Numbered from the stretch's first letter, positions 40,797-49,904 are shown. The stretch is 64,000 nucleotides of DNA from an uncultured Muribaculaceae bacterium (GCA_910583675.1 CAJTYH010000005.1:1-64000), one strand, 5' to 3'. Notes: generated from the letters alone by a model not told the origin. A program made the numbers and translations.

Positions 40797-40804
40797 CAAA
40801 TATA
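40797..40804 (-). promoter_or_regulatory. -7 box before the portal gene
   Basis: On the minus strand TATATTTG (40804-40797), in the only sizeable gap (40779-40942) between terminase and head genes. It suggests that late structural genes have an additional promoter here. No good -33 element is visible. Confidence 0.4.
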
Positions 40805-40942
40805 GACATTGAAAATGATAGGTAAAATTTGATATATAAGCGAGTTATATTCCTATATCATTACTTTGTTTTATCGTTTTTCCTTTGTTTTGCTATATCA
40901 GATTATATTTTACTTGAAATTTTTATTTTTAAGATTCATTAA

Positions 40943-42649
40943 CTATCTCTCATAATCAATAAACAGGCGCATACACATTAGTTTGGTAATCACGCCATCT
41001 ATCTTTTGCGTATCTTTCCGTTTGATTGGCTTGCAGTTCTCCAGTTTATCTGTATCTAATACGGCATTGCCGAAACAATAATAGTTAATCGGATTATCGT
41101 TAATGAAAACGTGGCCGGTTTTAACCCCGTGTTCAAAACTTTCAACCGGAGCCGTAAAATTGCCGTAGGTCTGCTTAACCCCCTTCAGCACGTTATCCGC
41201 GCCGGATGCTGCCAACATATTTATGACCTCCTGGCTTTTCCATTGGTCGTAGCCGATACCCAAAATCCGCACGAATTTATTAAGCCATAGCACATAATCC
41301 ACTATTGCACGATAATCTATAACATCGCCCTGCGTGAGTGTCAAATAACCTTTTTCAGCCCATACCCGGTATAGCCTTTCGTTTGGGTGTCCAGGCAATG
41401 CGCCCTCCGGGAAAAAATAGGCTGTGTGGAAATGGAAATTTTTACGCTCCGAATCATACAGCCCCATAGTAACCGCGCTAAAATCGTCGCTTTCGCTTAG
41501 GTCAATCGCTACCATCGCGTCCGGGCGTCCTTTGATCGCGTCAATAGTCATGGATCGGGCGATACTCCTGGCCAGTGTGCTGCTTATCCAACTGCGCCGT
41601 TGGTTCTCGGCATAGACGTTAAGCAACTTGGTGCGGAAAGCTAACATAGCATCCGCGCCATTACGGATAGCGTTTTTATATTCCTGCCGGTAAAACTCTA
41701 TGCTGACAGTAACGCCCATGTGCGGTTGCACCTTGTACCATGTCGCTTCATCATCTTCCGGATCATCTAAGTCCGGCTCAAAGATATGCGCAAACAAACT
41801 ATCATCCTCAAATTCTCCCAGCAATACGGATTTATATCCCTGTAGCATTTCATAAAAAGGGCCGTCGAAAACGTCCGACGCGGTGGTAATAATCACAGTC
41901 AGCGGATTCTCTCGCACACCCATAGAGGTAGTTAGCACCGTTAACAGGCTATTGTCTCGCGCTTGGCTAAATTCGTCCATAATCACGGTCGAGGCATTCA
42001 AACCGTCCTTTGTTCGTGCGTTGGCTGTGAGGCACTGCGCAAAGGCGGTGCGATCTTTGCGTCGGCTTTTAATCGTCTGCTCGTTCACAGTGTAACGGCG
42101 TTCTTTAGGGTCGAGTTTCCGCACACACCCGCGTATAACGTCGAAGCATTTTTTAGCCTGGTCGTTACTGTTTGCCCCGGTGTAGCTTTCCGCGTTTGCG
42201 TCTCCGTATAGCAAATCATCTACGGCAAGTGACGCGCTCGATGTTGTTTTGCTGAATTTACGCGGTACATACAAAACCGCTTCACGCACAACGCGCCGGC
42301 CATTGTGCCAAAAGCCGTAGATGTTTGTAAACTGAAATGCTTGTACTGGAGTCAGCTTATATTTTTGCAAACCACTTTTACCTGGGAAATAGAGATTTTC
42401 ATATAGTGTGAAAAATCGCTTTACCTCCGTGGCATTGATTCCATATTTACTCGCCATACGGAAAAAGCGCAATACCGCCAACTGCTCAAAGAGATTGTGC
42501 GCGTCGGGGTTCGCCGCAACCTCTTCGGTATAGGTTATCAGGCGCGGATCCACTTCGCCCAATCGGTAAGCGACAATGTCAATATGCGCCAATGCATCGG
42601 TTACATCCTTTTTAGCCCGGTACAGTCTGTCTTTATCTTCTTCGGTCAT
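40943..42649 (-). CDS. terL: Terminase large subunit
   Basis: 568 aa. The ATPase domain has a Walker A-like VPRKFSKTT (about 130), Walker B VIMDE (about 226) and the coupling segment VIITTAS (about 256). The C-terminal nuclease begins with MVAIDLSESDDFSAVTMGLY (about 375). Belongs to the HK97-type Terminase_1 family that packages cos DNA with an HNH partner. Its ATG overlaps the small-subunit stop. Confidence 0.94.
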   Translation of the reverse strand: MTEEDKDRLYRAKKDVTDALAHIDIVAYRLGEVDPRLITYTEEVAANPDAHNLFEQLAVLRFFRMASKYGINATEVKRFFTLYENLYFPGKSGLQKYKLTPVQAFQFTNIYGFWHNGRRVVREAVLYVPRKFSKTTSSASLAVDDLLYGDANAESYTGANSNDQAKKCFDVIRGCVRKLDPKERRYTVNEQTIKSRRKDRTAFAQCLTANARTKDGLNASTVIMDEFSQARDNSLLTVLTTSMGVRENPLTVIITTASDVFDGPFYEMLQGYKSVLLGEFEDDSLFAHIFEPDLDDPEDDEATWYKVQPHMGVTVSIEFYRQEYKNAIRNGADAMLAFRTKLLNVYAENQRRSWISSTLARSIARSMTIDAIKGRPDAMVAIDLSESDDFSAVTMGLYDSERKNFHFHTAYFFPEGALPGHPNERLYRVWAEKGYLTLTQGDVIDYRAIVDYVLWLNKFVRILGIGYDQWKSQEVINMLAASGADNVLKGVKQTYGNFTAPVESFEHGVKTGHVFINDNPINYYCFGNAVLDTDKLENCKPIKRKDTQKIDGVITKLMCMRLFIDYER

Positions 42650-43041
42650 TCGGTTATATCCTTATCGGGTTTGATTATCACAGGCTTTTTGCGCCCGGCA
42701 TTCTTAACCTGTTTGGTTAGATTTATCAAGGGATCATCTTCGTCCGTTCCCGTCAGTTCTTCAGCTGTTAGACCCAATGCTTTCATTTGCCGGGTTACGC
42801 TGTCCTGCGCGTCTTTTTGGATTTTGAAAACCGGGTGCGGCACCAAGGTTTCATTACCATATCGCGACACTGCCGAAATAGTCGTGCTTTCCAGTTCGTC
42901 AATTTCATCATTAGCCAAATCAAGTGTACGGAGCGCACCGGCCAGCGATAGAATTTGTGCGCCCAAACTCTTGCTGTATTTCCCGGCGGCTTTCAGTGCC
43001 TTTTCTATATCTTTTTTATATTCGTTAACTCTTTTCGCCAT
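42646..43041 (-). CDS. Terminase small subunit, P27 family
   Basis: 131 aa, starting MAKRVNEYKKDIEKALKAAG. The conserved P27 features are VFKIQKDAQDSVTRQMKALG and LTAEELTG. It recognises the packaging site and recruits TerL. It is preceded by a non-coding stretch (43042-43162) that is the likely packaging site. Confidence 0.88.
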   Translation of the reverse strand: MAKRVNEYKKDIEKALKAAGKYSKSLGAQILSLAGALRTLDLANDEIDELESTTISAVSRYGNETLVPHPVFKIQKDAQDSVTRQMKALGLTAEELTGTDEDDPLINLTKQVKNAGRKKPVIIKPDKDITE

Positions 43042-43085
43042 ATTTTGTTAAAACTTACATATTTGCTTAAATTGAAAAAATAGCT

Positions 43086-43160
43086 CACGCACAAACAAAG
43101 GTGGGGGCGAGGTTTAGATTTGACCGGGGGTCTCTTAAAAAATTGCCCCCGGTCTTGATG
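43086..43160. other. Candidate cos / packaging site
   Basis: A non-coding gap between HNH and TerS genes. It contains the GC-rich GGTGGGGGCGAGG (43100-43112) and the perfect inverted repeat GACCGGGGG (43122-43130) / CCCCCGGTC (43146-43154). In HNH-plus-P27/HK97 phages the cos site lies here, and a GACCCCCGGTC-type sequence before TerS is familiar from such phages. The alternative is a simple terminator for genes upstream. Confidence 0.5.
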
Positions 43161-43162
43161 CC

Positions 43163-43498
43163 TTAGCCGTCAAAGAATTTTTTAATAATCCCGGCCACCT
43201 GCTCGGCATTGCGTCGCTGCGTCGCCGCCTTGCCGCTTCGCCCCATCTCGGTATGTGTCTTAACGTGGCAGTCATGGCATAGAGCCATTAGGTTGGCAGG
43301 ATCATAGCACAACCTACGTTTTTCTGCATAAGTCATGCCGTATTCCACAGGGGTTATGTGGTGTACCTCCGTGGCAGCGGTTATTATACCCTCTGCCTTG
43401 CACCTCTCACACAAAGGCTGCGCCGAAAGCACCCGGCGGCGTAACTCCGTCCATCGTGGTGCGTGTATCAACTTTATGTAAACTTTATCCTTAGCCAT
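43163..43498 (-). CDS. HNH endonuclease
   Basis: 111 aa. A zinc-binding CERC (about 31-34) pairs with HDCH (about 75-78). The HNH core is EVHHITPVEYG and NLMALCHDCHVKTH. Located directly upstream of the terminase genes, where HNH proteins assist cos cleavage. It overlaps the helicase stop by 8 bases. Confidence 0.92.
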   Translation of the reverse strand: MAKDKVYIKLIHAPRWTELRRRVLSAQPLCERCKAEGIITAATEVHHITPVEYGMTYAEKRRLCYDPANLMALCHDCHVKTHTEMGRSGKAATQRRNAEQVAGIIKKFFDG

Positions 43499-44870
43499 TA
43501 GAATATTTACGGATTAAGTAATTAAGACTATCTAACAAAGACTGTTGTTTCTCTTTCTTATTCTCCAGTGCCGCGCTTGCGCGTTCATCAACCGTGTGCG
43601 CCCCGATTAACTTATAGACAGTTACAGGGTGTGTCTGCCCCTGCCTATGCAACCGGGCGTTAGCCTGTTGATACAGCTCCAAATCCCAACCAGTACCAAA
43701 CCAAACTATGTAGTGGCCTCCTTGCTGCATATTCAATCCATACGCAGTAGATGCCGGATGCGCCAATAGCACATCAATCTTTCCGGCGTTCCAATCCATA
43801 AGTTGTGCCTCACCCTCATAGACTACCACGTTATAGCCTTTGAGTTTCTTTTTTATCCGGGCTATATCATGCTTGAACTGGTAGAAAACCAAAACACTGT
43901 TTCCGTTTGCACCCTCCACGATTTCGGCTAATTTGTCTATCTTTTCATTGTGGATTTCATGCACATTCCTATCGTCATCATATATCGCGCCATTAGAAAA
44001 TTGGCTTAACTTATTCATAAGTCCGGCGGCAGAATTTACAAGTAGGTTAGAGGGTTCGCCCTCATGTTCCTGCGTAAACTCCAACACCTTTTCACGCTCG
44101 AATTTATTATAAGCCGCCATAGTCGCCGGGGCCAGTTCTACCGGGATAGTATGCGTTAGCAAGTCCGGCAACTGCAAATAATCCTTTGCTTGCATGGACA
44201 GGCAAATGTCGGCTATCTTATTCCGTATGATTTCCTCACAGCCTTTCTTCACGTCGCAACGTACTACTATGTTGTTCCAACGGTGCGATTCAAAGTACGT
44301 TTCCCGATACCGGGTAACACTTTTGCCTAATCTGCTACCCCCATCTATGCAATACATTTGACCCCACAGGTCGATAAGTCCGTTAGGCGCAGGGGTGCCG
44401 GTCAGTCCGATAACACGTTTAACGGATGCTCTCGCGACGCGCATAGCCTTGAATCTTTCGCTTTTGGAATTTTTGAAACTTGTTAGCTCGTCGATAACCA
44501 GAACGTCAAAAGGCAACACGCCGCCATAGATACCAACCAACCACACAAAGTTATCGCGGCCAATTGCATAAACGTCGGCTTTCTCGGCGAGTGCCATTTT
44601 TCGTTTTTTCTCGGATCCCATGACTTTAACCACCTTGAGGCTCCCCAGATGATTCCACTTTTGCGCCTCCGTGCTCCATGTGGTTTCAGCCACTTTCTTA
44701 GGGGCGACAACCAATGTGCGGCTAATCTCACAGTCATCTATCATCTGCTGTATCGCAGTCAAGGTAACAATTGTTTTCCCAAGTCCCATTTCCATGAGAA
44801 GGGCACAGTGGGGATGCTCCAAAATCCAATTTTGCCCCCTTTTCTGGTAGTCATAAGGTCGGTAAATCAT
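43491..44870 (-). CDS. SNF2-type DEAD/DEAH helicase
   Basis: 459 aa. Motif I MEMGLGKT (26-33), motif Ia TLVVAPKK, motif II VIDELTSF (near 130; DEL in place of DEAH), motif III LTGTPAPNGLIDLWGQ, and C-terminal motifs SVLVFYQFKHDI and QQANARLHRQGQ (near 410). This compact phage SNF2 helicase is a usual member of the DUF2800/DUF2815/PolA/VapE replication module. It overlaps the VRR-NUC stop by 4 bases. Confidence 0.93.
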   Translation of the reverse strand: MIYRPYDYQKRGQNWILEHPHCALLMEMGLGKTIVTLTAIQQMIDDCEISRTLVVAPKKVAETTWSTEAQKWNHLGSLKVVKVMGSEKKRKMALAEKADVYAIGRDNFVWLVGIYGGVLPFDVLVIDELTSFKNSKSERFKAMRVARASVKRVIGLTGTPAPNGLIDLWGQMYCIDGGSRLGKSVTRYRETYFESHRWNNIVVRCDVKKGCEEIIRNKIADICLSMQAKDYLQLPDLLTHTIPVELAPATMAAYNKFEREKVLEFTQEHEGEPSNLLVNSAAGLMNKLSQFSNGAIYDDDRNVHEIHNEKIDKLAEIVEGANGNSVLVFYQFKHDIARIKKKLKGYNVVVYEGEAQLMDWNAGKIDVLLAHPASTAYGLNMQQGGHYIVWFGTGWDLELYQQANARLHRQGQTHPVTVYKLIGAHTVDERASAALENKKEKQQSLLDSLNYLIRKYSNG

Positions 44871-45187
44871 ATCATGATCAAGTTTATGAGTTTATCTATT
44901 TCGGTTTTGTTGTCAATCACTCTTACTATATGCCCCAGTGCCTCCAATGAGGCTATGCGGACTTGTTGTGCCTTTGTGGGTTTCTTTCCTTTGCTTTTCA
45001 GTTCCACCCATACCACCATGCCGGACGGCAGCACTATTATGCGGTCGGGATAGCCTACCATGTTAGGGTTTGAGTATTTGAGGCAAGGCAAACCGATTTC
45101 CTTAGTACGCCGCACTAAATATTTCTCTATCGCCTTTTCCGATACCTCGGCATGGTCGGTAATATTTTTGATGCTCTGTCTGTTCAT
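44867..45187 (-). CDS. VRR-NUC domain nuclease
   Basis: 106 aa, the usual size of stand-alone phage VRR-NUC proteins. Catalytic features are GYPDRIIVLPSG and VVWVELKSKGKKPTKAQQV, a PD-(D/E)xK arrangement. Probably a structure-specific nuclease in phage DNA replication or recombination. It is overlapped by its neighbours on both sides (ATGA). Confidence 0.92.
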   Translation of the reverse strand: MNRQSIKNITDHAEVSEKAIEKYLVRRTKEIGLPCLKYSNPNMVGYPDRIIVLPSGMVVWVELKSKGKKPTKAQQVRIASLEALGHIVRVIDNKTEIDKLINLIMI

Positions 45188-45456
45188 AGTTCGTTGTTTT
45201 CAATTTTACGGATTAATCTCCGGATGTCATAAGCAGCGTCTTCGATATACCCGAAGTCGGAGTTTACATTTTCCCCGTACTTATTTGAATTGATTTTAGA
45301 GTAGGCGAGGCGGTAAGCAGGTTCTGACAATTCAGCCTCAATCCCTCTTAGCCATAAAAGGATTTTTGCCTTGTCAACTGTCTCACGCGCGCAGGTGTAC
45401 GCACGCGAGACATTACTACTCTTAGTTAATACTCTATTTTTACTATATTTTTTCAT
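45184..45456 (-). CDS. Hypothetical early protein, 90 aa
   Basis: Starts MKKYSKNRVLTKSSNVSRAY. A basic N-terminus is followed by helices (LLWLRGIEAELSEPAYRLAY and DAAYDIRRLIRKIENNEL). It follows the AGTTACC array on its promoter side and overlaps VRR-NUC, so its expression may be influenced by whatever binds there. No family recognised. Confidence 0.6.
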   Translation of the reverse strand: MKKYSKNRVLTKSSNVSRAYTCARETVDKAKILLWLRGIEAELSEPAYRLAYSKINSNKYGENVNSDFGYIEDAAYDIRRLIRKIENNEL

Positions 45457-45490
45457 ATAAACATTGTTTTTATACTATTGTAAAATTTTT

Positions 45491-45658
45491 AGTTACCATA
45501 GTTACCATGTTTTATAATCTACTGATTCCTAATATTTTTAGTGGTAACTAAAACGGTAACTAAACTATTAGGCTTTAGTTGTCAGTTACCATGTTCAGTT
45601 ACCCGCATTGACTTGGTAACTGAAATTTAGCTGGATGGTAGCTAAGTTTTGAGTTACC
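45491..45658. repeat. AGTTACC iteron-like array
   Basis: Eight perfect copies of AGTTACC or its complement GGTAACT, plus one variant (GGTAGCT at 45637), lie in 168 bases. Forward copies start at 45491, 45500, 45584, 45597 and 45652; reverse copies at 45543, 45555 and 45615. They form same-orientation pairs spaced 9-13 bases and alternate in direction. The array lies between VapE and a small early gene. Candidate replication origin or operator cluster. Confidence 0.75.
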
Positions 45659-45661
45659 AAA

Positions 45662-48097
45662 CTATATATCGCTCTCATCGTCATTATCGCTATTTAGGGG
45701 CCGGGCAAAGCTTTTTTGGCGGCCATATAGACGCTCCATATAGCGCACCCCTTTACGGCGTTCCCAGCCCATTTCATCTAACAGGCGGCATACCCGACGT
45801 GATAAATATTTATATTCTTTGTCACTCATTTCGCGCCCCATGCGTTCACAAATGAACTCTGCGGCGCATACACGATCACGACGGGCTATCCCGATTTCGT
45901 CTAACGGATCCGGGTTCTTTATGTATGCACGGCGTCGGTTCAAATCCCAGCTATCCCAGTCGACCGGTAATTTCATATCAAGATAGGCTCGTAGCATTTC
46001 GCGCATCGGATCATCAATATCATCGTTGCACTCCCTTTGTCTTTGCCGCGCCTTAGCTTCTAAATCTGGTGCCAGATATAATTTTTCACCGCTGCGCCAC
46101 AGCGTAGTGGCCTCAGCCCATAATTGGTCACGATCAGCTATGAGGTCAGCAGCGAAGTCCTTATGTTTGCGCAATTCCGGGTTAACGGCGATAACCCAAA
46201 AACGACGGTTGCCTGTGTCGCCTTTGAGAAAATACACCTCGTTAGTTGAGCCGCAAAATACGCACTGTCGCGGATGCGGTTGCACGGTACGCCCGTAAGC
46301 GGCACGATAAATATCATTACATCGTGTTAGATAAGCCTTCACCTGTTCCACGTCGCGGCGCTTGATGCTCGATAACTCAGCTAATTCTATAATCCAACCA
46401 CGCCGCAGTTGTTCCATACCTTCCTTACCCTCTGTAGTACTTACGCTATCATTAAACCATGCTCCACCCATAGTTCTAAATAAGGTCGATTTACCGACAC
46501 CTTCCGGCCCGGCGAGTATCAGGCAATAATCGTATTGGCAACCGGGCTTCATGACGCGCGCAACAGCGGCAGTGAAATGCTTCCGGGTCATTGCCCTGTT
46601 TAGCTCGTTGTCTTCAGCTCCGATATAGTCGATAATGAGGCGTTCAAGTCTCGGCACACCGTCCCATTGCAGACTATTAAGATATTCGCGAATTGGGTGA
46701 ACACTATGTTTGGTTAACACAGCTTCCTTTGCGTCCTTGATTTTCTCTTTGCCTGTGAGACCATAATGATTTTCCAGATACACACGCAAATTAGCATCGT
46801 CACGGTCTTCCCACTGATTGGACTTCCTGTCCCATGGCAAACCACCCTTTACCAGATCATAACTGCTAAAAAGGTCATGCCAAAGATGCCCGGATAAGCC
46901 GGGATCATTCTCCAATATGGCGATAATGTTTTTAGCTGTGCTTTTGATAGTTCCTTTACGGTCATACTCCAAATCTGCCATCCAGTCGGTGCTAACCTCG
47001 GCAGGGGTTTCGGAATCCGGGGCTATGTCGGCAAAGTCGGTGTCCGCGTCGGCTAATTTCTCTTTGGCTATCAACAGGCGTACCAATTTGTCAGCGGCGG
47101 CAAAGTCCTGCATTTTGAGGTATGAGGGCCGCCGGGTAATATCGGCTATCTTGGTTCCCTCATCGTCAATGCCGAATAGCCCTATGCGCACAAAATCGAA
47201 AGCGTTGCAAAGCTGCATACTCGCAGGGTCGGTTTCGTGGTGCGAATATGCAAACTTGTTTTCGTAGCACACAACACCCCCGGCGACGCTTCCGGCCCGG
47301 TATGTGTAACGCCCATCGTGCGCGGTTTTCACATACACATCGGAAAGGAATTTGTCGATGGCTTCCTCAATGGTATATGCCCGGCAAAACGCGCCTATAA
47401 GTCCGGGCTTTTCCAACGGATCCCCGGCTTTACGGATTTCATGCGCCAGTACGTCGCCCTCTCTGCTTGACATCGGCCACTCGCTCACGTCTTGCGGATT
47501 GCGGTAGGTCGCCAACACCGCGTCAACGTCAAAGGCCGGCCCGTCTTGGTAGTCAAACAAATAATCTCCGTCGCGGCTTGTGGATGGCCAATAAAACAGG
47601 CGCGGCAGTTGATAGGTGGTATGGTCGAAAAGTTCAATACCTATTTTGGCAGTCCAATAACGGCATACCGGCTCATACTCGGCAGGGGTTATTTGTCGGT
47701 TGGCCGGTAGCAACAGGCGCAAACGCGGTTTTTCCTTTGTGTGCTTGTGCGTTGAATATATCGCCGCAGCACAGCCGAAAGACAGGGTAAAATCATCCCA
47801 TACGTCGGGCGTACCGTAGTCTATATCGAGTGTAACGATAGTGCGGTAAAGCACATTTGCCGTTTTGCGAGTGCCGCCGGATAGATAACCGCCGACAAAA
47901 CCGCCTACGTCCTTAATGTCGCTTTGTTCCTCGCGGCTCATTTTCATATACTCGCGCACACTTTCCCCGGTGCGCTTGGTATCGGCGCATCGGTTCAGAA
48001 TCTCGCTCCATTTCCACGCCTTGTTTTTCCACTTTTTAGACAGGCGGCTGTGAGCGGTGGCAATGTCTAATTCAAAGTCATATTTTAACTTTATCAT
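45662..48097 (-). CDS. VapE/VirE-family primase-helicase
   Basis: The start is MIKLKYDFEL (48097), ATGA-overlapping the radical SAM stop. The N-terminal part (about 70-170, VLYRTIVTLDIDYGTPDVWD, KPRLRLLLPANRQ) looks like a prim-pol domain. The C-terminal half is the VirE helicase, with Walker A GPEGVGKST (about 518), the segment WIIELAELSSIKRRDVEQVK, and PRQCVFCGSTN. Probably the replication initiator/helicase of the phage. It ends exactly at the AGTTACC array. Confidence 0.9.
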   Translation of the reverse strand: MIKLKYDFELDIATAHSRLSKKWKNKAWKWSEILNRCADTKRTGESVREYMKMSREEQSDIKDVGGFVGGYLSGGTRKTANVLYRTIVTLDIDYGTPDVWDDFTLSFGCAAAIYSTHKHTKEKPRLRLLLPANRQITPAEYEPVCRYWTAKIGIELFDHTTYQLPRLFYWPSTSRDGDYLFDYQDGPAFDVDAVLATYRNPQDVSEWPMSSREGDVLAHEIRKAGDPLEKPGLIGAFCRAYTIEEAIDKFLSDVYVKTAHDGRYTYRAGSVAGGVVCYENKFAYSHHETDPASMQLCNAFDFVRIGLFGIDDEGTKIADITRRPSYLKMQDFAAADKLVRLLIAKEKLADADTDFADIAPDSETPAEVSTDWMADLEYDRKGTIKSTAKNIIAILENDPGLSGHLWHDLFSSYDLVKGGLPWDRKSNQWEDRDDANLRVYLENHYGLTGKEKIKDAKEAVLTKHSVHPIREYLNSLQWDGVPRLERLIIDYIGAEDNELNRAMTRKHFTAAVARVMKPGCQYDYCLILAGPEGVGKSTLFRTMGGAWFNDSVSTTEGKEGMEQLRRGWIIELAELSSIKRRDVEQVKAYLTRCNDIYRAAYGRTVQPHPRQCVFCGSTNEVYFLKGDTGNRRFWVIAVNPELRKHKDFAADLIADRDQLWAEATTLWRSGEKLYLAPDLEAKARQRQRECNDDIDDPMREMLRAYLDMKLPVDWDSWDLNRRRAYIKNPDPLDEIGIARRDRVCAAEFICERMGREMSDKEYKYLSRRVCRLLDEMGWERRKGVRYMERLYGRQKSFARPLNSDNDDESDI

Positions 48098-49008
48098 AAT
48101 CCGGCTTCCGTTAAATATTGTTGGCACTTAAACCCTTTGCGTGGCGAAAAGTCGGCAAAGGAACACGATTTGAAAATCATCGGCTTGTTCACATATTGCG
48201 CTAAATCCTTTTCGTATTGTGTGGGTTTACGGCGGTTCTCAAAATCACGGTATGGCATAATGTAGGGCTTAATACCTAATTCTCTTAGTCTTTCGATACG
48301 GTACATATCTTCTGCCACTGTTGAATTGAATCCTATAAGCACATAGCACATGAGTTTATACGGTTTGATATATCGTATAAACTCACGCAGTTTATCGGTT
48401 AAATCCAATGTCGGCAAATCCCATGCGATATGAATATTTTTGTATAGGGGTAATTTATTAAGCCAGTATGCTTGTTCCTCATCCATAATGCGTATGTCAA
48501 CGCCATGCAAATTAACCTTTTGCTTTGCCTCTAATAGATATTTGATGGCTTCTTTCCACTCCGGGTTAGCGAAAAAGTTATTATCCAGTACCTCAATATG
48601 TTTACCGATAGGATTAAGATTAACCGGATCCACAGGGTGTATTTCGCCCTCTTTATCGCGCACTAAGCAAAATGGGCATCGGCGTATGCAACCGCGTGAA
48701 AAGAATTGTATCGAAAAAGCATATTGGGGATATATGGAATAGTCCAACACTCCGAAATTTTCTATCTCTACAGGCAGGTGGCTTTTTATATCATAGCCTG
48801 TGCCGCCTTTGATTACCTCGCAATTCCATGTAGTAGTATCGTCAGGGGTAAAGGTGAAAATTTTAGAGGCATAGACGCGATTATAGCACCCAAACAAAGG
48901 TAACGCCCATTCTACTTTATCGCCTTTTGCTTTATGATAGGCCGATAGTTTCATTAGCGCAAAGTTTGGGTAATTGTGTCCGTCTATATCGAGTAAACCT
49001 ACATTCAT
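48094..49008 (-). CDS. Radical SAM protein
   Basis: 304 aa. The 4Fe-4S/SAM motif is RGCIRRCPFC (about 105-114, CX3CX2C). The N-terminal ~90 residues (MNVGLLDIDGHNYPNFALMK) resemble the Rossmann part found before radical SAM domains in B12-binding enzymes. The middle HIAWDLPTLD and CYVLIGFNST are typical barrel strands. Substrate unknown. The position among DNA-modification and replication genes makes a nucleic-acid modification role possible. Confidence 0.88.
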   Translation of the reverse strand: MNVGLLDIDGHNYPNFALMKLSAYHKAKGDKVEWALPLFGCYNRVYASKIFTFTPDDTTTWNCEVIKGGTGYDIKSHLPVEIENFGVLDYSIYPQYAFSIQFFSRGCIRRCPFCLVRDKEGEIHPVDPVNLNPIGKHIEVLDNNFFANPEWKEAIKYLLEAKQKVNLHGVDIRIMDEEQAYWLNKLPLYKNIHIAWDLPTLDLTDKLREFIRYIKPYKLMCYVLIGFNSTVAEDMYRIERLRELGIKPYIMPYRDFENRRKPTQYEKDLAQYVNKPMIFKSCSFADFSPRKGFKCQQYLTEAGL

Positions 49009-49215
49009 TTAGCATCGCCCCTCCTCGACGTTGTTTAGAATGGCACGGAAATAATCGGCATTTTCGGGTTGGGTGGTAAGGGATATAAACCATTTGCCGG
49101 GTATTGTTTTCACTATGCGCATATCGTAGGGGCGCGGTTCATCGTCGAGCCTGTCAAATATCGGCTGCAATGATTTAGCGTGTACCGTTGCATATATGGT
49201 TGTATTTGTTTTCAT
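49009..49215 (-). CDS. Hypothetical protein, 68 aa
   Basis: Starts MKTNTTIYATVHAKSLQPIF. Small alpha/beta protein ending NVEEGRC. It is coupled to the methyltransferase upstream (4-base overlap) and abuts the radical SAM gene. Unknown function. Confidence 0.6.
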   Translation of the reverse strand: MKTNTTIYATVHAKSLQPIFDRLDDEPRPYDMRIVKTIPGKWFISLTTQPENADYFRAILNNVEEGRC

Positions 49216-49900
49216 GTGTCAAATAAACTTGGTTGTTGGTTCTCCATACATTCAGCGTAAAATCGCGCCTCCTGCTTGTCGAAATATTCTTTGTCTATCT
49301 CACAGCCTATAAAGTCAAATCCTAACCGATAGGCGGCTATGCGGCTGCTACCGCTTCCTAAATGGGTGTCTAATATGCGGTCGCCGGGTTTGGCGTACAT
49401 ATTAAAAATCCACTCATAGAGTTTTACAGGCTTTTGCGTCGGGTGTATGCGTGGATGTTTCGGCGTTCCTTGCGGTACGTACTCAAAAACTTTGGCATTA
49501 CTCGCAAAAGATGTCCATGCGTATTCGGCCATTGCCATACTGAATTTTTCCGATATTGACAGCTTGCGCCATACAATAAAGCATCGGGTTGGGGGTAAAC
49601 CTGCAAAGTAGTTAGCACCCCAAATGATTTGATGCTTTGAAACCCGGAATAACTCTTTGAAATATTCGGGGCCGGGGGCTTCATCCCAGCCTATGATTTT
49701 TTTCCGTATTTCGTGGCCCATGTGCTGCCTGTACGTCTGACACGTTTTGTAGCGGTCAAACAGACCGCCAAACCTGCGCCCCCCCCAGCGCCGGAATTAG
49801 CACCGCCATAGGGCGGATCCACTACTGCCAAATCAAAATATCCGTCCGGGATTGTGCGCATATACTCCATGCAGTCTATGTTATGTGCTTCGCTTATCAT
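49212..49900 (-). pseudogene. Beta-class DNA methyltransferase, frameshifted at a G8 run
   Basis: Two frames make one enzyme. The first (from ATG 49900) carries catalytic motif VDPPYGG. The second carries GRRFGGLFDRYK, IIGWDEAPGPEYFKELF, HPTQKPVKLYEW and the SAM-binding DTHLGSGSSRIAA. The order DPPY-TRD-FxGxG is beta class, and DPPY favours N6-adenine. The frames meet at eight G (49779-49786); nine, or a -1 slip, would restore a product of about 230 aa. It may be a decayed gene, a phase-variable ON/OFF gene or an assembly error. Confidence 0.85.
49779..49786 (-). repeat. Poly-G tract (G8) in the methyltransferase
   Basis: Eight G on the minus strand, just after the DPPY codons, at the point where the reading frame changes. 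Homopolymer tracts of this length are known contingency loci in phase-variable methyltransferases of other bacteria. Confidence 0.75.
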
Positions 49901-49904
49901 ATAG

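Noticed and set aside
45491..45658. AGTTACC repeats as a CRISPR array
   Set aside because: The repeats are only 7 bases, occur in both orientations and have irregular 9-40 base spacing; no cas gene is nearby.
49691..49721. The A7 run near 49703 as the methyltransferase frameshift point
   Set aside because: The second frame already reads family-like sequence (FGGLFDRYK) well upstream of this run, so the shift must be at the G8 tract.
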